DNA of 64,000 nt, from positions 1,798,001-1,862,000 of the forward strand of contig JAYJMM010000081.1 of NCBI GenBank assembly GCA_037349105.1, given 5' to 3'. Positions within the stretch are counted from its first letter, which is position 1; every line of letters begins with the position of its first letter. The position numbers and the translations under genes are program-made. Below, one piece after another: positions 44,180 to 55,130 of this stretch. The notes below the pieces were generated by a model. That model worked only from the letters and a program-made list of their open reading frames with translations. It was not told the DNA's origin and did not search any database. The stretch comes from Limnomonas spitsbergensis. Taxonomy: Eukaryota > Chlorophyta > Chlorophyceae > Chlamydomonadales.

Positions 44180-45830
44180 TGAGAAAAGTATGTTTCACCT
44201 TGCGCGCCCCGTTCACGCACATCGCGTCAGTCGCTCCCCAAAATGCAGAAGGTAAGGGTGTAATCATGCCCTGCACTGCCCTGCCTGCAGCCCTGCCCTG
44301 CCTGCCATGCAACCTTGTCATGCATGCAGCCCTGTTCTGCCATGCAGCCTTGCCCTGTGCTGCAGCCCTGCATGCAGCCCTGCCCTACCCTACAGCCCTG
44401 CCATGCAGCCCTGCCCTGCATGCAACATTGTCCTGCCCTACAGCCTTGTCCTACCCTGCTGCCCTGTCCTTCCATGCATCCCTGTCCTGTCCTGCCCTGC
44501 CCTGCCCTGCAACCCTGCCATGCAGCCCAGTCCAGCCCTGCCTGCAGCTAGCCCTGCCCTGCCCTACAAACCTGCCTTGCCCTGCCCTAACTGCAGCCCT
44601 GCCATGCAACCCTACCCTGCAGCCCCGCCGTCATACCAACTACTCGCATGGCAATGTTTTTGCAGGGAGGTGAAGGAACGCATGACCATGATTCACAACA
44701 ACTGGGAACGCCCAAGGCTGTGAGCGTGGTGTGTAGCTTTTAAAAATAGCCAGGCCATGCATATGCCTACACTGACCGTGTTTCATATTGCGCTGTTTCC
44801 TTAGCCGGCCTCCTGCCCCTGCCCCCTCGTCCCCCTCATGCTCTTGCCCCTGTCCCCTCGTCCCACTCCTGCCCCAGCCCCCTCGTCCCCCTCATCCTCC
44901 TGCCCCTGCCCCCTCATCCCCCTCCTGCCCCTGCCCCATCCTCCTTTCCTGCTCCTGTCCCTGGCCCCTCGTCCCCTCCTCCTCTTGCCCCCTCATCCCC
45001 CTCATGCTCCTTTCCCTGCCCCCTTGTCCCCTCCTGCTCTTTCCCCCTCGTTCCCCTCGTTCCCCCTCCTGCTCCTGTCCCTGACCCCTCTTCCCCCTCC
45101 TGCTCCTGTCCATGCCCACTTGTCCCCTCCTGCCCCTGCCCCCTCTTCGCCCCCCTGCTCCTGTCCCTGCCCCCTCATCCCCTCCTGCTCCTGTCCCTGT
45201 CTCCTCGCCCCCCTCCTGCCTATGTCCCTGTCCCCTTGTCCCATCCTGCTCCTGCCCCTCTCCCCTAACCCCCCTCCTGCCCCTGCCCCATCCACCTTTC
45301 CTACTCCTTTCCCTGCCTCCTCGTCCCCTCCTGCTCCTACCCCCTCGTCCCCCTCTTCCCCTCCTGCTCCTGTCCCTGCCCCTTGTCCCCCTCCTGCTCC
45401 TGTCCCTGCCCCTCGTCCCCTCCTGCCCTTGCCCCCTCTTTGCCCTCCTGCTCCTGTCCCTGCCCCCTCATCCCCTCCTGCTCGTCCCTGTCCCCTCGTC
45501 CCCCTCCTGCCTATGTCCCTGCCCCCTCGTCCCCTCATGCTCCTGCCCCTGCCCCCTCATCCCCCTCCTGCCCCTGCCCCATCCACCTTTCCTACTCCTT
45601 TCCCTACCTCATCGTCCCCTCCTGCTCCTGCCCCCTCGTCCCCCTCTTCCCCCTCCTGCTCATGCCCCTGCCCGTCGTCCCCCTCGTGCTCTTGTCCCTG
45701 CCCCCTCGTCCCCTCCTGCCCTTGCCCCCTCCCCCCCTCATGCTCCCTCGTCCCCCTCATGCTCCCTCTTCCCCTCCTCTTCCTTTCCCCTCTTCCCCTC
45801 CTGCTCATGTGCCTGCCCCCTAGTCCCCCT
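44180..45830. repeat. Left arm of large inverted duplication; C-rich arrays
   Basis: In order: a unique block (TTTCACCTTGCGCGCCCCGT), a TGCAGCCCTGCC array (44260-44630), a second unique block (CCTACACTGACCGTGTTTCA, 44765-44800), and a CTCCTGCTCCTGTCCCTGCC / CCCCCTCGTCCCC array to about 45830. All four recur in reverse complement at 49470-50240. The exon-like segment 44640-44745 is absent from the other arm. Confidence 0.9.
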
Positions 45831-48800
45831 TTGATTGTCTTGTCCTTTTTTTTATTTCTGGTATGTGAGAGGGGAGGCTCATATACTCCTGTCTCTTTCC
45901 TTCTCTTTTGAGTTACCTTACACACTTTCATTTGCCGACGAGTTTTGTGAGCAAGGCCGGGGTGTAAGCACTTATTTCATGCTAAGAACTTCAACATGTC
46001 TTGAAATTGAATAGGGGTTGCTGCCCTTTGGCTGCCATACTCCATTTCCTGTAGGCTAGTGGATTTTGGTACTGAAGGGAATCTATGAACTGTATGTCTA
46101 TATGTGATGTCAGGATTATGTCAGGCAAATCGTTCACAATTTAAGGGGCCCGGTAAAAAACAAACGTTCATATTATTTAGAACCCTTAGTCCTAACAAAG
46201 AGTCCGTGAGCAAATGCTTTACAGGTTACGGTTTTATTGGCCACCGAAGATCCCATCCCGAGGAATGAGGAGGCACCCGTAATTTTTCTTCCGATAGTGG
46301 AAAGAAGGTGTCCTACACAGACCTTGATTGGGAAATGGTGATAAGAGGACATGTGTGGAGGAAGGACCCACAAAAAAAGCGACAAAAATACAGTAGTGAC
46401 AAGACGGCGGTAAGCAAAACTGCAAAATAATGTACATTAAAGCTTCAGAAATTGAAACACTTCTAATGGCAGTCAGTTTAGGAAGGAAAGCAGCTCTACT
46501 CGAAAAACTAGAAGTGGTTGTCGTGCTGACAGGCTCTGTCAGGTCACCTGTACGAAAACAGCAAAAAAACGTGAGGATCTTTGCCACCTTTCCCGGGTTT
46601 TTCTTGGTGTCTTTACTTTTCTTGAACCCTTCGCTCTTTTTCAGGTTTATTTTATTTCGGGTGCGAACAACCATCGGCGTGTCAGTGCGAAAACGCACGG
46701 TATGCAACAACTTTTTCTGCCACCGGCAGGTATCGAACTCGCGACCTCCGCTTGATCAGTAACGTCGGTGCTTGGCTGTAAGCGACTGACACCAGTACGG
46801 CATTAGTCACGGACGATTACGTTGGGTGGGTGGCGGGCGACAGGTGTCATCGCCGCGCGGCCCAAAAGCTTTCGAATTCATGTCGCCTACAGCCGACGTT
46901 GGGTGCAATAGAATCGCATTGCTAATGCGCTTCTTTTGATCGAGGCTTCGCTTGCGGCAGAACACTACGTCGCAACCCACCCCTGGCCTGTGCCTGCGGA
47001 GCGTCGTGAGCCGTTGCTTCGGCATAGTAGGTTTGGTGACCGTCTTTGTTGTTGTTTTTTTGTTTTTTTAGTCACTTTTTTTTTCTAGGCACACTTTTTT
47101 TACAGTCTCCCATGAAGGAGATCCCTAAAAAAAAACTGCATCATCCGGTCAAGGCGTTCGCATCCTGGGATTGGACAAGGAATATAAGTATATAACAGAC
47201 AGGCAACACTACCACGTGCCGGCTACTCAGACTTATGCCGCTTCGCTGGGTGAGCAGGACTTTGAAATGCATTGAATACACCGGTATTAGAAGGGTCGAA
47301 AGCCTGAAGATGGGGTTGTTGCTGCCAGGTTCGCCACACGTGTGCTGATCCAGAATCTTGTTGCGGCGGTTGGTTCAAGCTGAATGGCAGCGGCGCTGCC
47401 CCCCCAAGGTGCAACAGTTGTTGCTGTTGCTGCAGCTGTTGCAGCGTTGCGCCAGAGGCGGATACGCTGGCCTCACGGACTGTTGTTACTGCGGCTGTTG
47501 GTGCGAGCTGAAAGGCGGCAGCGCTGCCCCCCTGAGGTGCAGCAGTTGATGTTATTGCTGCAGTTGCTGCAGCGTTGCGCTAGTGGCGGACGCCGCTTGC
47601 CTCACAGACTGTTGTTGTTGCGGCTGTTGTTGCGAGCTGAAAGGCGGCAGCGCTGCCCCCCGAGGTGCAGCAGTTACTGCTGTTGCTGCAGTTGTTGCAG
47701 CGTTGCGCCATATGCGTGCAGGAGCCAAATGGGATGGGCTGCCTGCGGCGTAGCGGGCATGCTTGTCGCTGTCGCAGCAACGCTGTCTTGAGTGTGTCGA
47801 CCACACTGAGCTGTTGCTGTGACAGCGCCTCCCTGGGTATGTTTTGTGGCCTTGGGCCAGGAGGGTAGAGGGGTAGGAGGCAGGTGTGCAAGAGGCCAGG
47901 AGGCCAGGGGCGGGCGTGGGCGACTCTGGAGTCTGGACCATGCTTGCGTCAAGATGTGCCCAAATGACAGGTGGCCGGATGTGACACACTTGGCCCCCCC
48001 CAAACATCACCCCTGCCTTTCACCCCCCGTCAGTAACTCCGTTTCGAGCTGTTCAAGTCAAGTTGGCATCCTCCCCTCTCCCCATTAGCGCAAATTCCCA
48101 AAAATACTTTCTCACCGTGACTGGTCCTGAAACATGATGGCGAGCTGAGCAGCATCCCTGGCCTGAGCCTACCGATGTACGTGTCACTTCCAACTGGCCT
48201 GCCAGGTTGGCTTATCCAGGCATGCCTGTCGGCAGAGGTGTCACCCTCGCCTTGCCCAGTGGTTCTGGAGCACAAGGGGGTGGAGGTGATGTTTGGCATC
48301 AAAGGGGCAGCCACACAATACAGCTGTGCATGTTTTCCTCCTATATGCATGGCAGGGGGGTAGCGCACATCTGGATAAATAGAAAGCAGGTAGTCAGCAA
48401 GTCCTTGGCAAAAATGTTGGAATTCATTCTAGGGTTGAGGCCTTTGAGCTAGGATCATCACCCTGAAGGCCACTCATGAGACATGTCAAGCATACATTCC
48501 ACACCTGTTGGTTGATATCCCTCTGAGGACACCATTTCGGGTGCTTGCATGGCCATCAAGGTCGGGATGAAGGGTATGCAGGAGGGGCAGGGTGGCGGGT
48601 GCCCAATTCTCAGAAGTGTCCAGCGCGTTCATCATGGACTGCTCAAACAGCACATTGTTGACAACGGCGTGGGCTGTGATGACTGTCAGCTTGGAGCTGC
48701 TGGCGCCACTGTCAGCAACGAGGGGACCACCCTCGCTGTCCACCTCTCGCTGGTAGTCCGCCTCGTTCACATCGTTGATGTCAGCACCTGCCAGTAGCAT

Positions 48801-51677
48801 TTCTAAACACACGGAAAGGTTGAAAGTCAGGCATGTTGTGGGGATGCTTCACACCTATTTTGGTGTACTTTTATTTCCATCCTTGTTTTGCCCCAAGGCA
48901 TCCCTTCTCCACCCTTAGGCTGCTTAGCCATAGGCCGGTCAATGTTTATTCCCCATCGGCCTTGTAAAATAGCACTGGCACCAGAGAGAGGGAAGACACG
49001 GCTCCCAACTGCTGGTACGGCACAGGGTTTATGTGTTTTCGTCAACTTGTCGAGCTCAGCAACTCTAGCATGTGACACGAAAGCTGGAAAAGTGTGGCAG
49101 TTGGGTGCCGTGTCTTCCCTCCCTCTGACTGGCACCTACCTCATCAACAATGATGATCTCAGGCTTGGGTGGAGAGCTGGCCCCACTCGCGTTCCTAGCT
49201 GCGCTGGCTGAAGCCCTCTTGGCGCGATCCGCCACCACATGTTGGCTAACTTCAGCCTTCTCCTTTTTCACAACCTGCGGTATAAAGTGGGAGCCAGTAT
49301 GCAACAGGTGGGTGCCTAGGCAGTTGCATGCGCCAGGTGCAGTTGCATGGGGGGGCTGAGTGCATAGAGGGTTGCATGGGCAACCACGCATGTGCTAGCT
49401 ATGAGAGTTCACACACCCCAAGCGACGCTGATGCTAGCTGGGCTAATTGTGCACCTAATGGCTAATGGGGGGTCAGGAACAGGAGCAGGAGGGGGACGAG
49501 GGCGCAGGGGCAGGAGGGGAAGAGGGGGCAGGGACAGGAGCAGGAGGGGACAAGGGGGCAGGGGTAGGAGGGGGCAAGGGGGCAGGGGAAGGAGCAGGAG
49601 GGGGACGAGGGCGGAGGGGCAGGAAGGGAAGAGGGGGCAGGGACAGGAGCAGGAGGGGACGAGGGGGAAGGGACAGGAGCAGGAGGGGGATGAGGGGGCA
49701 GGGACAGGAGCAGGAGGGTGACGAGGGGGCAGGGGCAGCAGGGGACGAGGGGGCAGGGAAAGGAACAGGAGGGGGACGAGGGGGCAAGAGCAGGAGGGGG
49801 CGAGGGGACAGGGACAGGAGCATGAAAGGAGGATGGGACAGGGGCAGGAGGGGGATGAGGGGACAGGGGCACTCAGGAGCAGGAGTGGGACGAGGGGGCA
49901 GGGGCAAGAGCAAGAGGGGGACCAGGGGGCAGGGGCAGGAGGACGACTTATGAAACAGTGCAATATGAAACATGGTCAGTGTAGGCACATGCACGACGTG
50001 GTTACATTTTGAAGGTTCTCACTATGGCCTGGCTATATATTGGCTACCAGGGCTGCATGGCAGGGCTGCAGGGCAGGACAGGGCTGCATGCAGGACAGGG
50101 CTGCAGGACAGAGCTGCAGGGCAGGGCAGGGCTACGTGCAGGGCAGGATTACATCGTTACCTTCTGCATTTTGCGGGAGCAACTGACGCGATGTGCGTGA
50201 ACGGGGCGCGCGAGGTGAAACTTATTTTTTTGAAACTTTGAGGCACCCAAATGGCACCCTGACGTCACGCGACACGCGCGCCGATAATAAATGGCTGAAA
50301 CGCTGGCGGGCGGCAGATCTGTAGCAAGCCCATTTTCAAGTGAGACTCTCAAGTGAGACTTACTTGACGTGACTCTCAAGACTTACTTGACGAGACTCTC
50401 AAGTGAGACTTACTTGACGTGACGCTTGTGCGCGACACTTTTGTCAAGTGTCCGGATCCGTCACGCAACACCGTATTGCATCAATACCGTATTGCTTTTT
50501 GCAAACTGTTGTGATACACAAGTAATGGAGCTATCGTGGCACGCCATACATGCTCCTTATGGTCTGGTGCAAAATCTTGTATCGTTTGAGTAGTAGAGCT
50601 GTTTGCAAACTGTTGTGATACACAAGTGATGGAGCTATCGTGGCATGCCTGGTGCAAAATCTTGTATCGTTTGAGTGAGAAATGTACATTTATTATGAAG
50701 GTGGCTGTCTCTTTTCAAGATTTATTTTTAGATAACCCCTCCTGGATTTATTAGTGGATTTTGAGGGCTGCTGCCTCATTGCACGGGATCGGCTTGGAAG
50801 ATTGCTTTCTTCAGTAGATGCCACTCGTCTGGAGGGCGCTTATCAGGTGACAAACAAATACAGATGCATACCACGTGAGGTGTGGGGATGCTTTGTGGAT
50901 TTGGGCTTGCTGGCTCATGCATGCAGCCCATGAAAATGTATGCAACCATGCAACCCATAAATCCACACAGCCCGAAGATCCATGCAGCCCAATGATCCAT
51001 GCAGCCATCCATCTATGCAGCCCAGGGATTCATGCTGCCATGCAGCCCAGGGATCCATGCAGGCATGCAGCCATGCGACACAGAATTCATGCGGGCCTTT
51101 GCCATGCAACCATGTATTCAATGGGACTTGTCCATCTCAAGCGAAGGTGCATTCGGCATAGGTCATGCACTTCTTGAACTCTGCGTGCATGCGTGCGCGT
51201 CCCTGTTCATTTGTTAGTGCCCATAACACCAGGCGGCCACCACATCGCCGATGGGGACCACACTTTGACTGGCCTACGGCCGGTGGCCCAAGCAGCAAGG
51301 CTTATGCTCCAAACTGAGCAGGCATATGGCTTTGCTGTAGCTGAATAGTAGCAGAAGCACCCACAGATCAACAATGTGGTGCGCAGTCATAGGCTTTTAA
51401 TTTAAGAGGGCATGAGGTTGACCGACACCTGGCATACCCTAGCTGTCATTTTAAAACCTGTAGCGGGTCGAACATCCGGCGCTAGAAGCGTCCATGCACC
51501 ATGGATGCTGTATGTATCTTAGCCTCCCGTTCTGTTGTGTATTTACTCATAGGACCAGCATAAACATGCGTTGCGCCGCTCAGGCAAATCGCAGTTTATG
51601 ATGGGCACAACTCATGGCCGGAAGGTCAAGTTCATGGCCCAGGCCAAGCGCATGCGAGCGGTGTGCGTGCATCGTTA
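44190..51677 (+). CDS. Possible small spliced gene, weakly bS21m-like
   Basis: Candidate exons: 44190-44247 (MFHLARPVHAHRVSRSPKCR, donor GTAAGG), 44665-44718 (EVKERMTMIHNNWERPRL, acceptor TTTTTGCAG) and 51552-51677 (ends MAQAKRMRAVCVHR, TAA). The first two join in frame. The last reads KHALRRSGKSQF...HGRKVKFM and is preceded by an acceptor-like CTCATAG, but its phase does not match the donor at 44718, so an exon may be missing. EVK.R...WE+P followed by ARKINFLM-like GRKVKFM recalls mitochondrial ribosomal protein bS21, a small basic protein. This is only a resemblance; each exon could be chance. Confidence 0.2.
45835..45970 (+). mobile_element. Decayed LINE 3' end
   Basis: A pyrimidine-rich tract then TTTCATTTGCCGACGAGTTT and GAGCAAGGCCGGGGTGTAAG, a weak match to the family 3' end. 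Confidence 0.45.
45971..47220. other. No gene recognised
   Basis: Short frames only. On minus, 46800-46720 contains GAGGTCGCGAGTTCGATACC, which resembles a Pol III B box and may mark a tRNA-derived SINE; I cannot fold a tRNA here. Confidence 0.4.
47226..49274 (-). CDS. Unrecognised spliced gene, Gln-rich C-terminus (tentative)
   Basis: Pieces on minus look like exons. 49274-49140 (acceptor ACCGCAG, donor GAG|GTAGGT) gives exactly 45 codons, ending SSPPKPEIIIVDE, with an IIIVDE core like a SUMO-interacting motif. A frame at about 48800-48600 holds MLLAGADINDVNEADYQREV and AHAVVNNVLFEQSMMNALDT. About 48368-48170 includes PNITSTPLCSRTTGQGEGDT. A terminal frame ending at 47226 is Gln-rich (LQQLQQQQQLLHLGG) and ends AFQSPAHPAKRHKSE, basic like a nuclear localisation signal. 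Phases between the first two pieces do not match as drawn, so the exon set is incomplete. No family is recognised; a nuclear protein is only a guess. Confidence 0.3.
47385..47720 (-). repeat. Three about 130-bp copies of the Gln-rich exon start
   Basis: Plus GGTGCAGCAGTTACTGCTGT, TGCTGCAGTTGTTGCAGCGT, TGCGCCA..GGAC..CCTCACAGACTGTTGTTG and CGAGCTGAAAGGCGGCAGCG recur three times. The unit includes the start of the terminal exon of the minus-strand gene, the same junction-duplication pattern as elsewhere. Confidence 0.85.
48880..48975 (+). repeat. SINE-like dispersed repeat copy
   Basis: TAGGCTGCTTAGCCATAGGC, CGGTCAATGTTTATTCCCCA and TCGGCCTTGT match the family core at 11080-11150. Confidence 0.55.
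49465..50240. repeat. Right arm of large inverted duplication
   Basis: Reverse complement of the left arm: GGACAGGAGCAGGAGGGGAC-type array (49480-49945), TGAAACATGGTCAGTGTAGG (49965-49985), a GGCTGCAGGGCAGG array (50050-50150), and TTCTGCATTTTGCGGGAGCA to GGGGCGCGCGAGGTGAAAC (50163-50221). Confidence 0.9.
50335..50685. repeat. Direct repeats CTCAAGTGAGACTTACTTGA and a 90-bp duplication
   Basis: Three copies of TCAAGTGAGACTTACTTGAC-like units at 50336-50425. A duplicated block GTTGTGATACACAAGTAATG, then GTGCAAAATCTTGTATCGTT, lies at 50509-50591 and 50611-50672 (the second lacks about 20 bp). Confidence 0.88.
50685..51234. other. ATGCAGCCCA short repeats, no gene recognised
   Basis: Irregular CATGCAGCCCAGGGATCCAT units from about 50930 to 51075. 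The rest shows nothing recognisable. Confidence 0.6.
51235..51350 (-). repeat. SINE-like dispersed repeat copy
   Basis: TGGCCTACGGCCGGTGGCCC, AAGCAGCAAGGCTTATG and TTGCTGTAGCTGAATAGTAG; same orientation as the copy at 29845. Confidence 0.65.
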
Positions 51678-51704
51678 AGCACTCTTTCGTTCAGAAAATA
51701 AAAA

Positions 51705-52682
51705 TCAGGCCTTGACAGGTGGGTGCCATCCCGCCCCTGCAAGCTCGCTGTGCAGCCCATAGAATAAATGCAATGCAATGAAATGCAATTTAAGTCGTGT
51801 CAAGTAAATAATATTAGGCTTACTCAAATTGTACCAGAAAGTCTCCTGCACATCACGCTTAATTTGGAACCACTTAGAGAACGTAAACAATTTGAACCCC
51901 GAGCGTTCTGAGTCAGGAGTAGCACGTACTGACAGGGCCGTACGTGGCATGTCCCTGGAAATTTTGGAAAGCCACTGGTCCCTAGCTGAATTCACAATGA
52001 CCTCAATATCCAAAGAGGTATTGGCTGATGCAGTCAATAAATCAATACCCAGAGTCATCAATATCGTAGACAGAAAACCAGCCCAACAAAGTGAAGTGCC
52101 GGCCTTCGCCAAATCACAACTTTCCTGCATAGCCATTTTCACAAGGTCATTGTCAGGCCTCAGATTAATTCTATTCCAAAAACACAGGGTCTGCTGAAAA
52201 AGACTTAAGATAAGGGGTTCACGGTGCAGTTCACTCATGAGAACATACTCGGCCACAGACTTGCGAAGACCCAGACACTGCCTAAGGAAACCCTTGTGAA
52301 TTACCTCCAAATCTCTAGAGAAACCAGTATCTGTCAAGCCGACTCCTTTCGCAAAGAGACCTGGTCCCCAAATTTCACACCCATAAAACAGAATAGGCTT
52401 CACTAAAGAGTCAAAAAGATAACATTTGATGTGAACATTGTGTATGTCAAGCTCATGACATCTCCGGACCATGGCATACAAAGCTGCCCTCCCTTTGTTG
52501 ACACAACGTCTACCTGCTCCCTTCATACCCTCTGCCTCATCAAATAACATACCCAAGAGGCGTGTTATGTAGCCATAAGTAACTAGGTGTGTGCCATTAA
52601 CTTGGACCAGAGTGTCGTGTATGTGGCTGACTGGATGGAGTTGCCATCCATACTGGCAGTACCGCTGCATGGTGATGTAGTC
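51705..52682 (-). mobile_element. LINE B: non-LTR retrotransposon RT C-terminal part
   Basis: An open minus frame of about 325 codons from 52682 to the stop at 51705. It reads YCQYGWQLHPVSHIHDTLVQ, LLGMLFDEAEGMKGAGRRCV, CYLFDSLVKPILFYGCEIWG, then a long C-terminal region ending AGAGWHPPVKA. FKYLGxxF-like and YGxEIWG segments are standard for the RT thumb and following region of non-LTR retrotransposons. The RT catalytic core is missing because another LINE ends at 52683. The intact frame suggests a fairly recent insertion. As a 5'-truncated copy it cannot move by itself. Confidence 0.8.
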
Positions 52683-54300
52683 AATGACGTTGCACCTCTG
52701 AGCCCGGCTCAAAAAAGGCTCGGCCGCAAGTACGCCTAACTTAAGGGTTGGGAGGACAGAACGAAACAAACACCAGGGGTCAGGAAAAGAAGGAGGAATA
52801 AGGGAAATAAAGTGAAGGGACAGACAAAAGGCTGGAAAAGAAAGACGAGGGAAGTGCCAGCCTCTGAAAAACGTCTACGCCTCAACGTCTCAACGATATC
52901 TACCACGTCTTCCACAAAAGCCAAGGCATCCCACCCAAGCCTGCCCCAATACAACAAAAAAGTCTCTTGCACCGTTCGGAGGTCCTGCCCATGCCCGCTC
53001 CCTAAGTTGATCCAACACGCTAGGGCAATGAAAGCATGCATGCAACGCATCCTCCACAAGCTCGCCGTCGCCCCAACATCGCTGACAGCACCGTCTGTCA
53101 CGCTGCTGACTGCTGCGCCGTTCTAGAGTGTCACTTGTGCTGACGGCGCCAAGCCGCAGTCGGCTTATGTTCGTACGCACGCAAGCACACTCCCTTCGGC
53201 TGGTGCGGCCCCTGGCCTGCGCCAAATTTCACCTACGCCTACGCCCCTCACCACTCCCACCTCCACCTATGGCAGCCCTAGACTGAAACCAGGTGCAGTA
53301 GGCCGCCGTAGACCTGTGTTCAGTGGCAGGATCTCTAGGGACCCCTCTGCCAGCAGCATGCATCCAGCTGTGCCTGCTCGTATGCTGCATCAACTAGCGC
53401 TAGCACCTCTGGGATAGGTAGCGGCTGCAGGTCAGTCGCTGTCTGGTGCAGTTTGGGGATGGCTGATCCCAGATCCAGCTCCTCCAAAGCACCTAGCAAT
53501 TCCCTGGACCATTTGCGCCCCCGGTGCCCTGTCTGACAGCGACCTCCATGTCGGCCGCCATGGCTGCGGCAATGAGTGGGCTGTCTTGCTGTGCTGTCGG
53601 TGCGACTGCGGCGTTGTATAAGCGAAGTACATCCTGCCACCAACTACGCTGTAACAGCTGTATCTGCAGCTCCCTAATGAACCCTCAGCTGGCAGCGGAC
53701 GGAGGTAGCCCTGCAACATGGCGCAGATGCTGGAGGAAGCTAGACTTCATCTTGCTCTTGAGGCTATGCCGCGGCCTGAGGTGATCGGTGGCCCACACCA
53801 CATCACCGTAGTTGGCCGCAGGCGCTGCATAGACAGACGCCAACCGGATGCGTATAGGCTGATGATGCCTGAGGCGCACCTTGGCGGCCATGCAGCGGAC
53901 ACGCTGCAACGCGGCAGCCAAAGGCCCCTCTCTTCATTGCATGGCATTTCTCATGCTGCCGCTCTGGTGCTGGATGATGCCCAAGAACTTGAATTCTTGG
54001 ACATGCTTCAGCGCTATCCTATGGGGGCCGTACACGCAAGTATGGACTGGTTGCCGGCGCTGCGCAGCTAAGCGGCTCCCAAATTCCAATATCTTTGTCT
54101 TGCTGATGTTGACCTGGTGTTGTTTGCAAGACGCATATTCATGCAGGGCATCCAGCATGTGCTGCAGCCCTGCCGGGCTGCTGGCTAGCAGGGAGAGATC
54201 ATCAGCATGTAAGAGGCACAAGAGTCCTCGCCCCGCCCCCAGTACAACTGATGCCCTCTGCTGCCACGACACCTCCTCATGCAAGCAAGGCATGCCATTG
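52683..54300 (-). mobile_element. LINE A: 5'-truncated, frameshifted LINE
   Basis: Minus order: RT palm with HADDLSLLASSPAG (the [FYH]ADD catalytic motif) and KTKILEF (54293-53934), SVYAAPAANYGDVVWATD (53921-53685), ELLGALEELDLGSAIPKLHQ (53500-53335), a zinc-like CCQRCW...ALHACFHC (53150-53040), LAFVEDVVDIVE (52935-52900), a pyrimidine-rich 3' UTR and the GCAACGTCATTGAC end at 52683. The pieces lie in different frames, so the element is dead. It ends inside LINE B. Confidence 0.82.
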
Positions 54301-54315
54301 GGGCAAGGTGTTTAG

Positions 54316-55130
54316 GCATGCCATTTATTTTAATAACCCATCAACCGCATTTGGCTTGACGAATGCACCAGTGCAGCTGTCGTCTTCATCTCACGTCTAC
54401 AATTCAAAACCGAATTTTTATTTACAAAACAGTATAACGCCTCCCCATCCCCACTCCTTGCCCTCCCCGAGCTCAAACAAAAACATGTTGAAGACTAAAA
54501 TATATGGAAAGAACTCAGACGCACTTAAGTTGGGATGTTGGGGTGCGTAAGGTTTGTGTTTGCCCCCCATACACGCCTGGTAGTGACGTACAATGATTGG
54601 ATGCTTGACGAACAGTGAAGGGGGATATCATCGGACAGTGAAGTTGGAAACCATCAAGAAACCATGCCCAGCTGATGTTGTTTGATCTTTTGAGTTCATC
54701 TGTACGCATCCCATACGCTTCGGCTCATAACGTGGACTTATAATCGCAATCAGATATTTCTGAAAATTGAAACCTCAGAAAAAACAAAACATGTATGTTC
54801 ACAATTGACTGACAATTGCAGAGGTGAAGCTTTATTCAGTCCGTGGCTCGATCCACCGGCTCAACTACAAAACAGCAAGACACCTGTCACAGCGTGCAGA
54901 TACCGGCATACACACCACATGGGGACATGTCCCATGCATCACATGTGATGCTCTGTTGGACTGTAAGCAACTCCTCACAAACTTCACCACAAAAAGCTCC
55001 GCTTGCAACTCTCTTGACACGGTACCTGCAGGAGCCTGCAACCCGGCAAGAAAAGCTGAAATGTGCACCAAAGTATCGGCTGCGTCCATTGTTGTTACAC
55101 TACCGTATCCATGCATCAACGGCATCCTCT
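54316..55130. other. Intergenic, nothing recognised
   Basis: No convincing exon or repeat. It lies downstream of the oxidoreductase stop at 55131 and should contain its 3' UTR and polyadenylation site. Confidence 0.45.

Noticed and set aside
44788..45931. Pro-rich plus frame of 357 codons and Gly/Arg-rich minus frames
   Set aside because: They are read from the CTCCTGCTCCTGTCCCTGCC array, which also occurs inverted at 49.5 kb.
46720..46800. tRNA gene on minus
   Set aside because: A B-box-like GAGTTCGATACC is present, but acceptor and D stems do not pair; at most a tRNA-derived repeat.
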